A stretch of DNA of 64,000 bases from Cycas panzhihuaensis (GCA_023213395.1 CM041465.1:84513741-84577740), one strand, 5' to 3'; positions 50,188 to 62,409 are shown, counted from the stretch's first letter. Numbers and translations are program-made. Notes: generated from the sequence alone by a model not told the origin.

Positions 50188-50382
50188 AGAACCCAGTCCT
50201 TATGGATAAGTTTTAAGGAAATATTCCTTTGGTAATGAAAACCTAGTCATTTTGGGTAAGTTATTAGGCAACATTCTTTTGGAAATGAGAACCTAGTCTT
50301 TTTTGATGAGCTTTTAAGCAATGTTCCTTTCATAATGAGAATAAGTCCTTTTGGGTAAGCTTTTAAGTGACACTTCTTTGAC
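50188..50382 (+). repeat. ~50-bp tandem repeat, nearly four copies
   Basis: The unit is close to GAACCTAGTCNTTTTGGGTA followed by AGNTTTTAAGCAANNTTCCT and TTGGNAATGA. Copies start near 50188, 50241, 50291 and 50341. Confidence 0.75.
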
Positions 50383-50573
50383 TTATCATTTTAGAAGTAT
50401 CAAAGCTGATTTGATTATATTATAGGTCTTTTGTAAATTAGTAATACATCATTCATATACCTTATCTTTAACTCCATTGACCTTTAATAGAAGATATTTC
50501 ACCTTTATCATTGTCATCTCTCACCATCCTACTTTCTTCTTAAAATAGAAGCTTCGGGTATTAAGTGGGTAAA

Positions 50574-52158
50574 TGTTTCACCAAAACCTAGCCCTCTAGT
50601 TGATCTTTATTATTTTTAATGAGTTTCTTGTATTGTTTTATGTAACAATGATTGATTTAGGCTTATTTTATATGCATTAGGCCATGTTTTAATGAAATGT
50701 TATCTTATTTTTATTAACGATATATGTTAAATGATGATTGTTGTATGATTATACTATCATCTACTAATGACTAATAACTATAACACTAAATTATTTCTTT
50801 CATGATCATTTTAATTCAATTCTTCTTTTAGAACATTTTTGTTTTCACATTTTTTTATCTTGGTTTCACCCTTACGCTATCTTTTTTATCAAATTTTGGG
50901 CTTATGCTTATTGTTTTCATCATTTTTGGCCTCTTTCTTCATTAATTAAGCTATTTGTACTTAACTTTATCAATAAAAACAATTTTTAACCTTCTTAATG
51001 AGTCATTTTAACCTCCTGATTATCATATTTTTGGTCTTTCCAAAAATGTGATTGATCACATTTATAGTTAAAAGTCATATTTTTCATGGCTCTAAAAATG
51101 TAAATGGTTGTGTTTTTTACTGTTATACATGAAAAACTCATCCATCATGCCATATTTCTATATGGAACCTCCCAAATTTAATGTAAACCTATCTCTTTCA
51201 TACCCAGAACCCATGTAAATGTTAGTATGATCATTCATTCAAAGTTTGTGAGTTTAGAGATCAAGTTTTGGATAACTATCTTGAGATTCTTTTTAAGAGA
51301 TTTTTACTACTACTACTTGAAGGATTATTTTATGAAAAAAAAAAGGTGAAATCAAGACGATATTTTGAAGCTTTGGATGTCGTTTTGTTAATATTCAGAT
51401 TTCAATAGTCAGTGCTCTTCTAAATTCTTAATCTTTTCCAAAGTTTATAGCTTTAAACTCCTTAGTTCCTGGTAAGATCTTTCCTATTGTGAACTCTTAC
51501 AATTTTGCTACTCTTTACTGACTATTTATACTTAAAATATTTCTCTTCTTTTTGGTGATATTTGGGGTCCTTTTGTACTTATTTTTTATCTTGGGAATAT
51601 GATTGAAAGGTTTGCCCTTTATGGGATTAAAAGGGAGTAGACTATTATGAAGAATACTCATCTTTTCACTGATAAGATAGCTACTCTTTTCCATTCTTTT
51701 GTAGCTATCTAAATCCCATAGAGGTTTACTTTCATCTTGGCTTATTTATGGCTATAGTTGAGACTATGGTTCTTATTTCTCTTTCTATTTTGTTAGTTTT
51801 AAAGGAATAATTTGAAGTCAATTTATCACATAAAAGAAGGAAAACTATTCTAAGGTATGAGTTCTTTAATAGGCAAGAAATCATAGATGTTGTTGGTATT
51901 ATTCTTATTTGATTTCACTCTTTTTATTATTCTTTTACTTTTAAAAAAAAATCTAAATTTATAAATGATACTAGCCTTTCATTGCTTTATTCATAACTTC
52001 ATTAAATGGCATAATTAGGTGGAAACTCCTTCTTAGGAGTTGGTAAAGGTGGTCTCTTTGGTTATCTTAGGCTTCTTGTCTCTTAGTTTAGATTTGAAAT
52101 AAAGAAAACATTTGGTTGATTAAGAGATATTTAGTTTAGGTCTAGCCAAAGCATGTCA
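50574..52158 (+). repeat. Element F 3' LTR
   Basis: Starts TGTTTCACCAAAACC and ends CATGTCA, followed by TCCTC. It matches the 5' LTR apart from the ~870-bp segment. Confidence 0.85.
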
Positions 52159-52893
52159 TCCTCTACTACTTGCATCCTTAAAGTCTACATGATGTAAATT
52201 TTTATGGTTGGTGGTGGATACCCATATAAAGCCTGGAATAGGGTTATTTTTATAGGTATATAATAAGTTGTATTATACCACTATTTTGTTAAAAGAAGCA
52301 GTCAATACCAATTATTCTATTTATTTGAGACATAACAAAGAAGATGTCCCTTCAAACACTTGTTGACTACCTCTATTTGTCCATCTATTTATGGGTGGTA
52401 GGATGAGCTCATGGTCAGCTTGGAACTTAGCATTTGGAAGAGTTTTGTCCAAAAGTGGCTAGTGAATTTAGGATCCTTATTACTAGTAATCTTTTTTGGA
52501 TTATCCTTTACTCTATCTTAAGAAATGATGTGCCCCAAGTATTCCAGCTCCTTGCAAAAATTATATTTGGATTTCTTGATATACAATTGGTTGTCTTCCA
52601 ATAATTTCAAAACCTTATCCACATGTTGAAGATGTTCTTCAACTATCTAACTATATATGAGGATGTCATAAAAAAAGATAAGGATAGATCTTCTCAAGTA
52701 TAGATGAAATATTTTATTCATAAGTCTTTGGAATATGGTTAGTTCATTAGTGAAGCCAAAGGGCATAAACAAGAATTCATAGTGACCTTCATAAGTTCAA
52801 AAGACTATTTTATACACATCTTCTATCTTGACCCTGATTTGGTGATAACGAAATTGAAGATCCAAGGATATGAATATAGTTGCACCATGTAAT
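52159..52893 (-). pseudogene. RT and integrase-core remnant of element E
   Basis: The minus strand reads GATIFISLDLQFRYHQIRVK, then [20 protein letters not shown], and FFYDILIYS, where the first catalytic Asp is Tyr. LYIKKSKYNFCKELEYLGHI follows, then without RNase H it passes to an integrase core piece, [15 protein letters not shown] and LTMSSSYHP-x-IDGQIEVVNK. The joint is near 52500, so RNase H and the integrase N-terminus are deleted. Stops are scattered. The order and orientation fit the piece at 43028-43586. Confidence 0.8.
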
Positions 52894-53290
52894 TGTTAAA
52901 CTTTCAACATGGAAGGCATTCAATATCAAGCACAATCAATAAGGTCAATAAACAAAGCATAAAATGTATTAACTCAACTCAAGAGTGATTACATCAAAAT
53001 ATTATTATACTATAGACTCAACATAAGTCTCCATGATGACTTGATCCATACACTACCTCAACCACTTCTTTATACATCATAGGTGGAAATATAATAGTGA
53101 GGTAGGATGCATGCTGGGCAAAGATCACTAATCCTACCTAATGACACTTCACCTACTAATTGACCAATGACCTTCTAACTTCTCATATAACCACACTATA
53201 ATATATGACCCTTTGACCCTAATATAATACTTAGGAATATAACTTTATTGACCCTAAGATACACCTTATATTAAATATTATATTCTAACA
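52894..53290 (-). repeat. Copia G 3' LTR
   Basis: On the minus strand CATTAAGGGGAGG, a polypurine tract, precedes TGTTAGAATATAATA at 53290; the LTR ends TTTAACA at 52894. It is about 397 bp with TGTTA/TAACA ends. It cuts into element E's RT region. Confidence 0.7.
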
Positions 53291-53850
53291 CCTCCCCTTA
53301 ATGTTTAATATTAAGGCCATGCAAAACTAACTACCAAAGACAACATGATACTTAGTACTAAGGACTGACACAAACTTGATATAAAACATGAAGTATTATT
53401 TGATTTTCTAATGCTTAAGTATAGGAACCTTTATAAAGATGATATCATAGGCTTGATCTTCAACTGAAATCCAAAAAAAACTTGTATGTCACATGTGTTC
53501 TATCATCTCCTATTTTTGCTATAGTGTCTATGTGTTTTAACTATAGGTGTGGTCTCCTTTGATTTTTGTCTCTTAGATCAAATGTAGTAACATATGATTT
53601 CAACTCTATGAAGAGAAGGGATTCCTTCTTGTTCAGCTCCAGGTCTGCTAGAATGATCAACTTCTCAAGCCAATGAACACTTCCTTGAAAGGAAAGGAGG
53701 AACAACGATTCCTTTCATAACTCTACATATGCAAGCGCATGTCCTGAACCAACAAAATACTATCTTATCTATATCATCCAAGAAATCCTTTATGCTAAAT
53801 ATGATGAGAATTTTTATTATGATTAGATACACTTACTTCCCAATTATGGC
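53291..53850 (-). pseudogene. Copia G RNase H tail
   Basis: The minus strand near 53520-53400 reads FFWISVEDQAYDIIFIKVPI and LKH, like the copia end with D-I-F-T-K-x-L-P. No other clear motif is seen. The piece is cut at about 53850 by the outer end of element H, so the rest of this copia element would lie beyond the right edge or be lost. Confidence 0.45.
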
Positions 53851-55068
53851 TAGAAGCACACCTCTGGGGGGTCACTAAATGCAAAGGTATAAAGCCCATA
53901 TAATCGCTAAAAAATGGGCTTAAGGATCTTTGGAAACGAGGGAAAAGATCGCCCACAAAAGGTGTTTATGCATTGAAACATAGGATTTAGGACCCATAAA
54001 TGGTGCATAAGATCCTCTATTTAGACGGATACCTTCTTAGATTCAAGATAGGCAAGGGCTTCCTCAGTTTGCTAAGTAACCTCAAAGGGAACTCTCATAT
54101 CCTAACAGTTTAAGGAAGGAGAGGGAAGACAAAAAAAGGAGGTCTTCCCAAGAAGGGAAAGGAAAAGGTGGACCCTAATAGAGGAAGGGTGCTTATAGAA
54201 CAAGAAAGAGGTAGCAAGTACAAAGGACACAAAAAGGAGGTTTGGTATAAAATCTAACTCCTAAATAAGGTAAAGCAAGTGGGTGCCTTACCTAAGGACA
54301 CCTAAAGGGAGATCATCTAGGGTTTATATGCACTAAGCAAGTGGCTAGGTATGTAGGAGGTTTTGAGATATGATTTTATTTTGTTTTAGGGAAGTGATGT
54401 AGTGATGTAAAATATTATTGCCACTAAGTTATTGTAATTTAAAGGAAAACAACAACTCTCTCCTTCATCTCTCATTTCCTCTCTCTCCTTTTTCTTTTAT
54501 GAATAAAAAGAAAGACAAGAGAACCAAGGGGAAGAGAGAATGCAAGAAAAATAATGCAACAATTAGTGCAAGTTGTTCTAATGATGCATGGGAAGAAAAG
54601 AGTAACCATTGAGAGGTTTAAATCCCTTTATATCCCTATCCTAGTAAGTGCAAAAGCATGTAAAAGAAAGGGGAATGCAATAAAGGGGAAAAACCATTTC
54701 ATTACTCTTTACTAAGGATGCAATGCGAATGGTATACCAACTCAAACAGCCCTTGCTTGAATGCACATGCAACAAAAGAGGTAAAGGAAGGGGAATCAAT
54801 GCCTACCAATGCATGGATGACTTCCTTTTCATAATGGATGCAAAGTTAATGATCTATAAATAAGATAAAATTCATGCAACCTTTCCTTTTCTTTTCTTTT
54901 ATGAGAAGGGGAAAAGGGATGAGAAAGAAGGTGGAATTGGAAGAGGTGCACCTAGAACCATGACAGTTGGTGAAGCACACCTTTCTCCCTTCTTTGCAAT
55001 CTTCTACCAGTCACATTGCACTCTTTATCGTGATGGGCATTGTAGGCGGAATGAAGGCAGGGCTTCCT

Positions 55069-56236
55069 TACCTTCCCCAAGATGCTTACACAAAAAGGAA
55101 ATGGAAAAACATTGTAAGGGAAAAAGAGTTCAAAGTAAAAATGAGAGCAAATGGAGTACACGTGTCTTTCACAATGATCCTTGCTTACTTTAGAAAGTGA
55201 AACATACTTGATAGGTCAGTTTCCTTTCTATAAGATATTAGGTGTATATATAAAGGCAAGTATGTATTTTTACATATGTCTATGTTTACCAAAAGAAAAG
55301 TATGATCTTGCTTATGTGCTTTTAAATGAGAACAACATGTTATTTAGTTCCTCTTTAATATGCATGTAAAATATTCAAGCAACCTTTCGAAAGGAAGAAA
55401 GGAGGGTAAAGAGGAAGAGAAAGAGAGCCTTAAAATAGCCAGCCCTCTAAATAAGGCACCTCCACATGCTAAAGTGCTCCAAACAACCAAATTAAACAAA
55501 ATATTATGGCTTCCAAACAAATAAAAAGGTAACAAAGTTTGCAAGAAATAAAAATTACAAAAGCTACATATGTTGTAAAAGTTGCAATATACAACTTTTT
55601 CAAGATTTGTAAGATAAGGTAAGAAACCCACAAATTACAAGATCTGCTTAAAAAATTTACCTTCCCTAAGATGCTTACTCAAAAAGGAAATGGAAAAAAG
55701 TTGCAAGGGAAAAAGAGTTCAAAGTAAAAATGAGAGCAAACGGAGTACACGTACCTTTCATAGTGATCCTTGCTTACTTTAGAAAGTGAAACCTGCTTGA
55801 TAGGTTGGTTTAATTTCTACAAGATGTTAGGTATGCATATGAAACCAAGTATGTATTTGTACATATGTCTGTGTTTACCAAAAGAAAAGTATGATCTTGC
55901 TTATGTGCTTTTAAATGGAAACAACATGTTGTTTAGTTCCTCTTTAATATGCATGTAAAATATTCAAGCAATCTTTCGGAAGGGAAAAGGGGGGATAAAG
56001 AGGAAGAGAAAGAGAGCCTCAAAATGACCAACCCTCTAAGTAAGGCACCTCCACATGCTTAAGTACTCTAAACAACCAAATCAAATAAAAGATTATGTCT
56101 TCCAAGCAAATAAAAAGGTAATAAAGTTTGTAAGAAACAAAAATTATAAAAGTTGTAAATGTTGCAAAAGTTCTAATGTGCAACTTTTGCAAGATTTACA
56201 AGATAAGGTGAGAAACCCAAAGATCTATTGAAAAAA
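55069..56236. repeat. 589-bp tandem duplication in element H LTR
   Basis: Units 55069-55657 and 55658-56236 both start TACCTTCCC-AAGATGCTTAC and run in parallel to AGAAACCCA. Differences are mostly transitions, so the duplication is old. Matching short ORFs in both units (55181 and 55770) are by-products of the duplication. Confidence 0.9.
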
Positions 56237-56417
56237 ATAGATTTTTAATGGTGTATGAGGGTTGATTACAGGCATTACAAGTGGCCGCTAATGTTACAAC
56301 CAACAAGATCCCTTACCTTAAGGGTTTCTAGGCGTGCAAGGTAGGTATGAGATGGGAGAAGTTGAGAAAAGTAGGGGGCTACCATGGAGGATGCAACCAA
56401 GAGGGTCAGTACCCTAG

Positions 56418-56503
56418 CCTTAAGCTCCTCTTTTCCTTTTTATTAGTTTCCTATAAACCGCCTTAAGCTCCTCTTTTCCTTTTTACTAGTTTCCTATAAA
56501 CCA
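56418..56503. repeat. 43-bp tandem duplication
   Basis: CCTTAAGCTCCTCTTTTCCT and the following 23 bases occur twice in a row, differing by about two bases. Confidence 0.9.
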
Positions 56504-57716
56504 CTTGCTGGTAGCCCAAGAGGAACCTCAAGAGGTGAGAAGGATGAGTGAGGAGAAGGAAGGGTTTTCCCTCCTTCAAAATGATCCAAGGAACAAGTAT
56601 ATGGAAGAGGTTTTTAAGTAAACCAAGAACAATATCCATGAAATACTCTTACTAAAAGATGAAGCAATATCCATGAAGCATCTCATTGTGATTACCTCAT
56701 GGATTGGTTGGGGGAGAAGGATCTCTCCTAATGGATGGAGGAAAGCTCCTCTTAGTAGCTCAAAGAAGGTGTGAATCCTATAGAAAACCTAGTGTGATGG
56801 TTGGAAAGAGTACTTGAGAGGAGAAGCCTACTAGAAATAGATTGTTGTAGACCTACAACTTAGGGTTTTTCCCTAAGGAAAGAAGGAGACAAGAGAAGAG
56901 AGTAGGAGATAGTAGGTGGAGGAATTTCTATCTTTCTCAAATATGCCAAGAGAGTAAAAATGAGCTTGAATTTAGGTTTTTATACTCAACTCTAGTCTAT
57001 CAAGTAATTAGGGATTGCCTTGGGTAGGAAACAACCTACTGCCACGTGTTAGTTTTACAATAAATGTTAAACTAGCTGTTATTAGGCCGAGATTTCAAAT
57101 GGACAGTCTCATCATGTCAAACTTTGTGGTACTATAGAGTTTACCATGGTACCATAAACATTGTCACTGTATGCTTAAAACATGGTGGAAAAATAAAGGG
57201 AGGCCTAGGAGGGCCTCTAAAAATAGGTTCTAGACCTAGGAAGAGCAGAATATTAGGCTGACAAGGCATTTAGAAGGCCTTTTAAGTGTTGGTGGGACCC
57301 CAACAATCAAAGAAAAGCTAGTGATTAGGCCCCAACACGAGACAAGTGGCAAGTGAAAGGGTGATCAAGCCTAAAATGAGTTATTAGGGATCACACAATG
57401 CCAAAAAGGTGATCAAAAGTGAGCTTTGGGAGCCCAGGAGTACTCGAGAGTGCTATGGAGGTGTGATGGAAGGCTATATTATGCCACGGGACAATTGTCC
57501 CGAGTCATCACAGGTTGAAATAATAGTTGCAAGCATAAGAGAGTAGGTAAGCTAAGCATATTAACCATGTAGATAATCAATATCATGCAGAATACATCTA
57601 ATGAATATCTAATTATATTCTAAAGTAAATGAAGGGTGAGGTTAAATATGTACTTATGCTTACCTAGGAGGTGTCGTCCATGACCATTCCCGATAGTTAG
57701 GAAACACTACCCCCTT

Positions 57717-58204
57717 AGCAGTAGAGCCTCACTATTTAGAAGTATAAAGTGATGGTGAATGTTGTCAACACAAAGGTTAGTATCGTGCATCAATATACAA
57801 AGGTGTCATCATCCAAGGGGGTGGCAAGTGTCATGGAAAAATGTATGCACAAGGAGGGAAAAGGGTGGTATAAGGGTTACCTATGCGTCATCCTAGAATC
57901 TGATAAAAGAAAGAGTGGATGAGGGGGATGCCCCCATTGCACCTATGCAAGACAAGTAATGCTCAAAGTCACGAATATAAGTAATAAGATAATATAAGCA
58001 AGAGGTACATACATATAGAAACTAAAATGTGAAGGCTTCATACTATGGGTGGTATGAAGGGTGAGGTAGAGAAACAAACCTGGTGGTCAACATAGTCTAA
58101 CCTCATTAGTGGTCAATTTTTAGAGGTGTGAAGGAATCACAAATAAAGGACAGGATGATCACAAAGCTTGGGTGATCAAGCAATCCACTAGGCTACCTAG
58201 GGAG
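57717..58204 (-). other. Element H spacer between aRH and 3' LTR
   Basis: Matches the equivalent region of element A in its first 80 bp (polypurine area). No gene is supported. Confidence 0.45.
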
Positions 58205-58617
58205 GATCATCCAAAAGAGAGAAATAATGCCCAAGGATGCAACAAACAAGGCCATCTACCTCAGTGTTTAAGTCTTAGGAGATATGCTAAACATCCACGG
58301 AGGAGAAATAAGATAAAAGAGATCTAGTAGTCGAGGTGAGGACTCTCAATTATGGGCAACATACCTGGTAAACCTAGGTTAGTTGCGATACGACGATTTG
58401 AGAGTCATAAAAGAGGATGATGGGACCAAGGTGGAAGTGAAGTACATTAGTAAGGGCCTCAATAATAGCTATATATTTATCTTTGTTATTTGTGGTCTTA
58501 GGAAGAAAGATTATGAACACATATAGTCATGTTCAAAGGGGTCATGGAGGATCCATGTGGCAGCAAAAGGTCTTAGGTTGCCACAACTTCCTCGTTTGGT
58601 GAAGATAAGTAATACCA
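58205..58617 (-). pseudogene. Archaeal-type RNase H (aRH) of element H
   Basis: The minus strand starts MVLLIFTKRGSCGNLRPF. After a frame break it reads TTNNKDKYIAIIEALTNVLH and FYDSQIVVSQLT, then DLNTEVDGLVCCILGHYF. Compared with A the first Asp is Lys and the Glu is Lys, so two catalytic residues are lost; the second Asp (YDSQ) is kept. The closest relative in the window is element C's aRH, which shares VLLIFT and NLRPF. Confidence 0.75.
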
Positions 58618-59187
58618 TAGTGAAAAGAATAGGGTTTACATAGAATGACAAGTGGAAATGGTGACGATAAGGTTAAAAAGCAAAGAGGAGGAGAGGATAT
58701 AGCAACGAGGCTACAACGACTCAAAATGTTATGAATATAGATCATAAGAGGATAAGAGAGCCCCAGGGAAGATACTACCAAGCTCGAGGAAACCTACCCA
58801 ATGAATGGGTGAGGAAAAGATAGAGAGAAAGCCCCTTTAGGGCTCCTAAGGATCGCGAAAAGAGTAAAAAGAGGTAAAAAAAATGTAGGTGCTTCCCTTG
58901 GGAGCCTCAAAGACTCGAACAAGTGGCAAAAAATGGATCCAGGATATGGAAATGAGTCAAAGGAGTATAAACATGGATATGTTTTAGAGTGGCACAAAAA
59001 ATAAGGCAAAAGGGGCCTTCATGAGATTAAAGGGGTCATCATAAATGCACCAAAAGAGCTCAAAATAGAGGCTATAGGAATGGGACAGGGAATGGACCCT
59101 CAAAGAAAAGTGAATAGGGGCAAGGAGATTGTCTTGAGGGCTGTCACAATAAGGAAAAAGGAAAAAGTAGCCCCAAAGACCCCTGCA
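58618..59187 (-). other. Element H region between aRH and antisense promoter
   Basis: It corresponds to A's 3860-4380 and C's 29675-30230. No gene is supported; ORFs at 58542 and 58794 overlap decayed non-coding sequence. Confidence 0.4.
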
Positions 59188-59386
59188 TATATTAAGGGAG
59201 AAGGGTGAAAATGGAATTTATTTTCATGGGCCCCATGATCGATCTAGAGCCCTCCCTTATATGTAGTAAAGCCATGCTGAGATTCAAGAGCACTTTGTAA
59301 GAGATTCGATCATTGGATCAAGGTATGGAGACAACCTATGAGACTGAGACAATGCGATGGTAGTAGTTAGACCTGATCCAGTGAGT
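59188..59386 (+). promoter_or_regulatory. Antisense TATA-like box, leader and splice-donor-like site (H)
   Basis: TATATTAAGG (59188) is followed by GGAGAAGGGTGAAAATGG and ends in CCAGTGAGTGG with GTGAGT at 59381-59386. The layout equals those in A and C. The gene it would serve is cut off here by copia I at 59631. Confidence 0.45.
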
Positions 59387-59630
59387 GGATCGTTCCCCAC
59401 CTCTTCCATTTTGTCATTTCAATTTAATGGGTTTTTCATAGTTTTTTGGCTTAGTTTTGTCTCCATAAGAGCAAATCAAAACCCCCTAGAGCTCAAATGA
59501 GGCCTAGGGAGGGGGAGGACTAGGGAATTGGGTAGCCCTGGTCCTAGTGGGCTAAGAGTTGGCCCACTCAGGTAAACATTTTAAGTTTTTAAGGGCATCC
59601 TGAAAAGAGTGGATCTATCCTTCATCTCCA

Positions 59631-59898
59631 TGCACTAAACACAAAGGCAAACATGGGAGCAAGAGAGACTTGAGAGAAAGAAAGTAGCTCTCACAAAATG
59701 GGGAGGTAAGAATGAATCTCCTCCATTGAGCTTTACTTTTATATTGAGAGAGGGAGCATTTGAGTTAGGTGAAATGAAATTACACATAATGCACATGAAA
59801 GTACATTTCACTTAAGTGATTTAATTTAAAGTTCATTTAAGACCCTATTTTTGAAATAATCAACTAATGTAATGACCTTATGTCATTAACCCTTTTCA
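59631..59898 (-). repeat. Element I 3' LTR
   Basis: On the minus strand AAGGGGGAGAT, a polypurine tract, precedes TGAAAAGGGTTAATG at 59898. The outer end is placed at TGCACTAAAC (59631, plus strand), where similarity to other Tat elements stops. About 268 bp; the outer end is uncertain by tens of bases. Confidence 0.55.
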
Positions 59899-60129
59899 AT
59901 CTCCCCCTTAATGGTAGAAGGTCATTTCATTCTATTTTATTCTATCCTATGAGGTCTTCATTTGAGCCTCTTACAAAGCAAACTAGTATGATACTTTTGT
60001 GGGAAACCCTCATGGGGAAGAAAACCCACAAATTTTCTAATCTACTAACCTGGCTCAGCAAGCTGTTTAAATGTAGCGATAGCCAATCAAGACAATAAAT
60101 TTTGTAATGAAATTCATCGAGTCTCCATA

Positions 60130-60300
60130 TACCATTTGGTCATCCCCCATGCCCTTTTGGGTTTTCACAGGTTCTGATTTTCCAAAATGATACAACCCTT
60201 ATCCTTTCGTGCCCACATGGGGTTTTCACGAATGGGATAGAGCAGAGACTTACTCTTGTCCTTCCGCGCCCATAAGGGGTTTTCACGAAGAAGACAGAGT
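60130..60300. repeat. Short repeats with hairpin potential after copia RNase H
   Basis: Three related units contain CCCATG-CCTTTTGGGTTTTCAC, CGTGCCCACATGGGGTTTTC then ACGA, and CGCGCCCATAAGGGGTTTTC then ACGA, spaced about 60 bp. CGTG and CACG at the ends of a unit can pair. They lie between the polyprotein stop and the LTR. Confidence 0.6.
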
Positions 60301-60370
60301 ATGATGGTCCTATTGTCATCTCCTTCAATCAGTCAGAGATGGAGGCCCTAAGGCTGAGTTACTTTTGAAA

Positions 60371-60985
60371 CTATTCAAACTTCACCCTCTTCAGTGGTTT
60401 GGTGAAGATATCGGCCACTTGATCTGCTGTAGGGCAGTACTCCAATTGAATTGTGCCATCATGAACTAGTTCTCTAATCCTGTGGACTTTTATACTTATA
60501 TATTTGGTACGATCATGAAATATAGGATTTTTAGCCATCTGGATTGTAGATTGATTATCTACATGTAAGCTAGTAGAACTTGTTTGGGTGGCATTTAATG
60601 TATTCAACAATTTTCTAAGCCATATCACCTCCTTGCTTGTCTAAGAAGCAAAGAATGTACTCGGCTCAAAGATTAGTGCGCAACTATCTTCTGCCGTCTC
60701 GGATCTCCATGATATTGGTGTTGTTCCAAGAAATGTTATATACCCGGATGTAGATCTTCTGTGTCTTTATCTCCCAAGAAAGTCCGAGTCTGTGTATGCA
60801 TAAAGTTTAAATTTTGCATTGGGTTCATACAATGCACCATATTTGCTAGTCGCCTTTAGGTACCTCAACACTCGTATTGCCTTGCCAATGATTACGCTTA
60901 GGATTTGTCATGAATCTTGCAAGAATGCCGAGAGTGTGCAATATCTGACCTTGTGTTGGTAGTATAGATGAGACTACCTACAAGT
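60371..60985 (-). pseudogene. RNase H of copia element I
   Basis: The minus strand reads LVGSLIYTTNTRSDIAHSRH near 60950, STSGYITFLGTTPISWRSET near 60720-60690, VIWLRKLLNTLNATQTSSTS, LHVDNQSTIQMAKNPIFHDR with a catalytic Asp, and ends ADQVADIFTKPLKRVKFE at 60371. It is in several frames; the DSDWAG-type start is damaged. Frameshifts and stops make it inactive although the last 85 codons are open. Confidence 0.85.
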
Positions 60986-61860
60986 TGCTGTCAGAGTGTT
61001 GCGTCTGCCTCCCTATTGTCACCATCAATCGAGAGCTTAATATTAGGCTCCATAGGTGTATCCACTGGTCGAGCACCTTCCAACTGAAACTTTGTCAGAA
61101 GATCGTTGATATATTTTTCTTGGGAGAGAAAGATTTTGCTATCCTTTTGAGTTACTTCAATTCCCAAGTAATATTTCATCAACCCGAGGTCAGACAATTT
61201 AAAAGTTTTAGCAAGGTCCTTCTTCACCGGCCGACACTGCTCACTATTCCCCATTATGAGCATGTCATCCACAAAGATTAAGAGGTAAGTGACTTTATCA
61301 TTTTGGCGCTTGATGAATAATGTTGCATCAATATCTTGATAGTCACAAACCTCATATCCAAGTTGCCTCATTCTTTCAGACAACTTGGTAAACCAAGCAC
61401 GAGGGGCTTGCTTTAGGCCGTATAAGGACTTTTTGAGCCTACAAACTTTATACTCCTGACCGTCAATCTCGTATCCTTCTGGCTGAGCCATGTAAATTTC
61501 TTCTTTAAGGTCCCCATTGCGAAATATGGTTTTAACATCGAGTTGGTGGATTTTCCAACCCTGTTGAGCAGCCAAGGCTATTAGAGTTCTGATTGTAGGC
61601 CACTTGGTTGTAGGAGCAAAGATTTCAGTGTAGTCAATGCCTTCCCTTTGCATGAATCCTTTTGCTACCAACCTTGCCTTATGTTTTTCTAGGGTGCCAT
61701 CTGATCTATACTTGTTTTTGAACACCCATTTATTTTGAACTACCTTTCTTCCAAGTGGTAGATCAACAAGCTCCCATGTACCGTTCTTAATAAGAGATTG
61801 ATACTCTTCGTTCATGGCATTTCTCCAAGCTGCATGCTTTACAGCTTCTTGGTACGTTAG
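60986..61860 (-). pseudogene. Reverse transcriptase of copia element I
   Basis: An open frame of 274 codons (61815-60991): MNEEYQSLIKNGTWELVDLP, VVQNKWVFKNKYRSDGTLEK, HKARLVAKGFMQREGIDYTE, IHQLDVKTIFRNGDL, SLYGLKQAPRAWF, and LLIFVDDMLIMGNSE with the catalytic Asp pair, then LGIEVTQKDSKIFLSQEKYI. All main RT blocks are present without a stop. The true frame starts further upstream in the polyprotein, since the Met at 61815 is internal. It is linked to RNase H by a damaged stretch. Confidence 0.9.
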
Positions 61861-62409
61861 GGGCTCTTCATTAAGAGCAAGATGTAGTTATGCTGGTTCA
61901 AGCTCAACGGAAAGTGATTCATGCATCCTTGCTCTATGGGCACTTCTAGTGCCGCTTTGCCTACCTCATCTGGTCGCATGTCCTTGTGTAGCTGGTAGGC
62001 TTCACGAAAACCGCGAGTTGGGAATGAGGTTTTCATTTCCACAACCTCTTGATCTTCGTTTTGATCCTGAAAAGGATCATGTGAAATATTTGGCACGGAG
62101 GAAGTTGACGATCTTTGGAGAAGATGGGCCACCCACGGATGTTGGAGAAGATGATCCTTCCGCTATGGCTTTGCCTTTGTCAACTCGGTTGTTCACAAAT
62201 GATGGTGCTAGATGTGTACACATTGGATTGAGTCACGACTTGTATCCTCCGAGGCTCTATTGTCGATTCCAAGATTTTAAGCATCTGCTCAAAGATCTCC
62301 CTAAATTTTGGAACTGGACATCAAATTCAAGAGCATCATTAAATCGTTATGAAGGCATCTTGGAGTCAAGTCCGAGTAATTGATCTTCGGTCTCGCAAAG
62401 ATAACATCT
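61861..62409 (-). pseudogene. Integrase-RT linker of copia element I
   Basis: It is variable linker sequence of the polyprotein. The minus strand contains SVPNISHDPFQDQNEDQEVV near 62085-62030, an acidic, Gln-rich piece typical of this linker. A 189-codon ORF on the plus strand (61814-62383) lies opposite and shows no domain, so I treat it as a shadow. Confidence 0.55.

Larger units (their letters stand above)
53851..57716 (-). repeat. Element H 3' LTR with internal duplication
   Basis: It starts TGTTTCCTAACTATCGGGAA at 57716 after a purine-rich AAGGGGGTAG, and ends near 53851 by comparison with C. At about 3.87 kb it is longer than C's 3.25 kb, mostly through a 589-bp tandem duplication. 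No gene is supported inside. Confidence 0.75.
53851..59630 (-). mobile_element. Element H: Tat-type element, 3' part
   Basis: Minus-strand order: upstream region of the antisense gene, aRH, then a 3' LTR whose outer end is at 53851. It is homologous to A and C throughout. The 5' part is cut off by copia I at about 59631 and does not reappear in the window. Confidence 0.8.

Noticed and set aside
55181-55958. Two similar short plus-strand ORFs (55181 and 55770) as a duplicated small gene
   Set aside because: They lie in the 589-bp LTR duplication; the resemblance follows from the duplication and no domain is seen.
61814-62383. 189-codon plus-strand ORF opposite the copia polyprotein
   Set aside because: It lies antisense to the integrase-RT linker, has no recognisable domain, and its length is explained by the constrained opposite strand.
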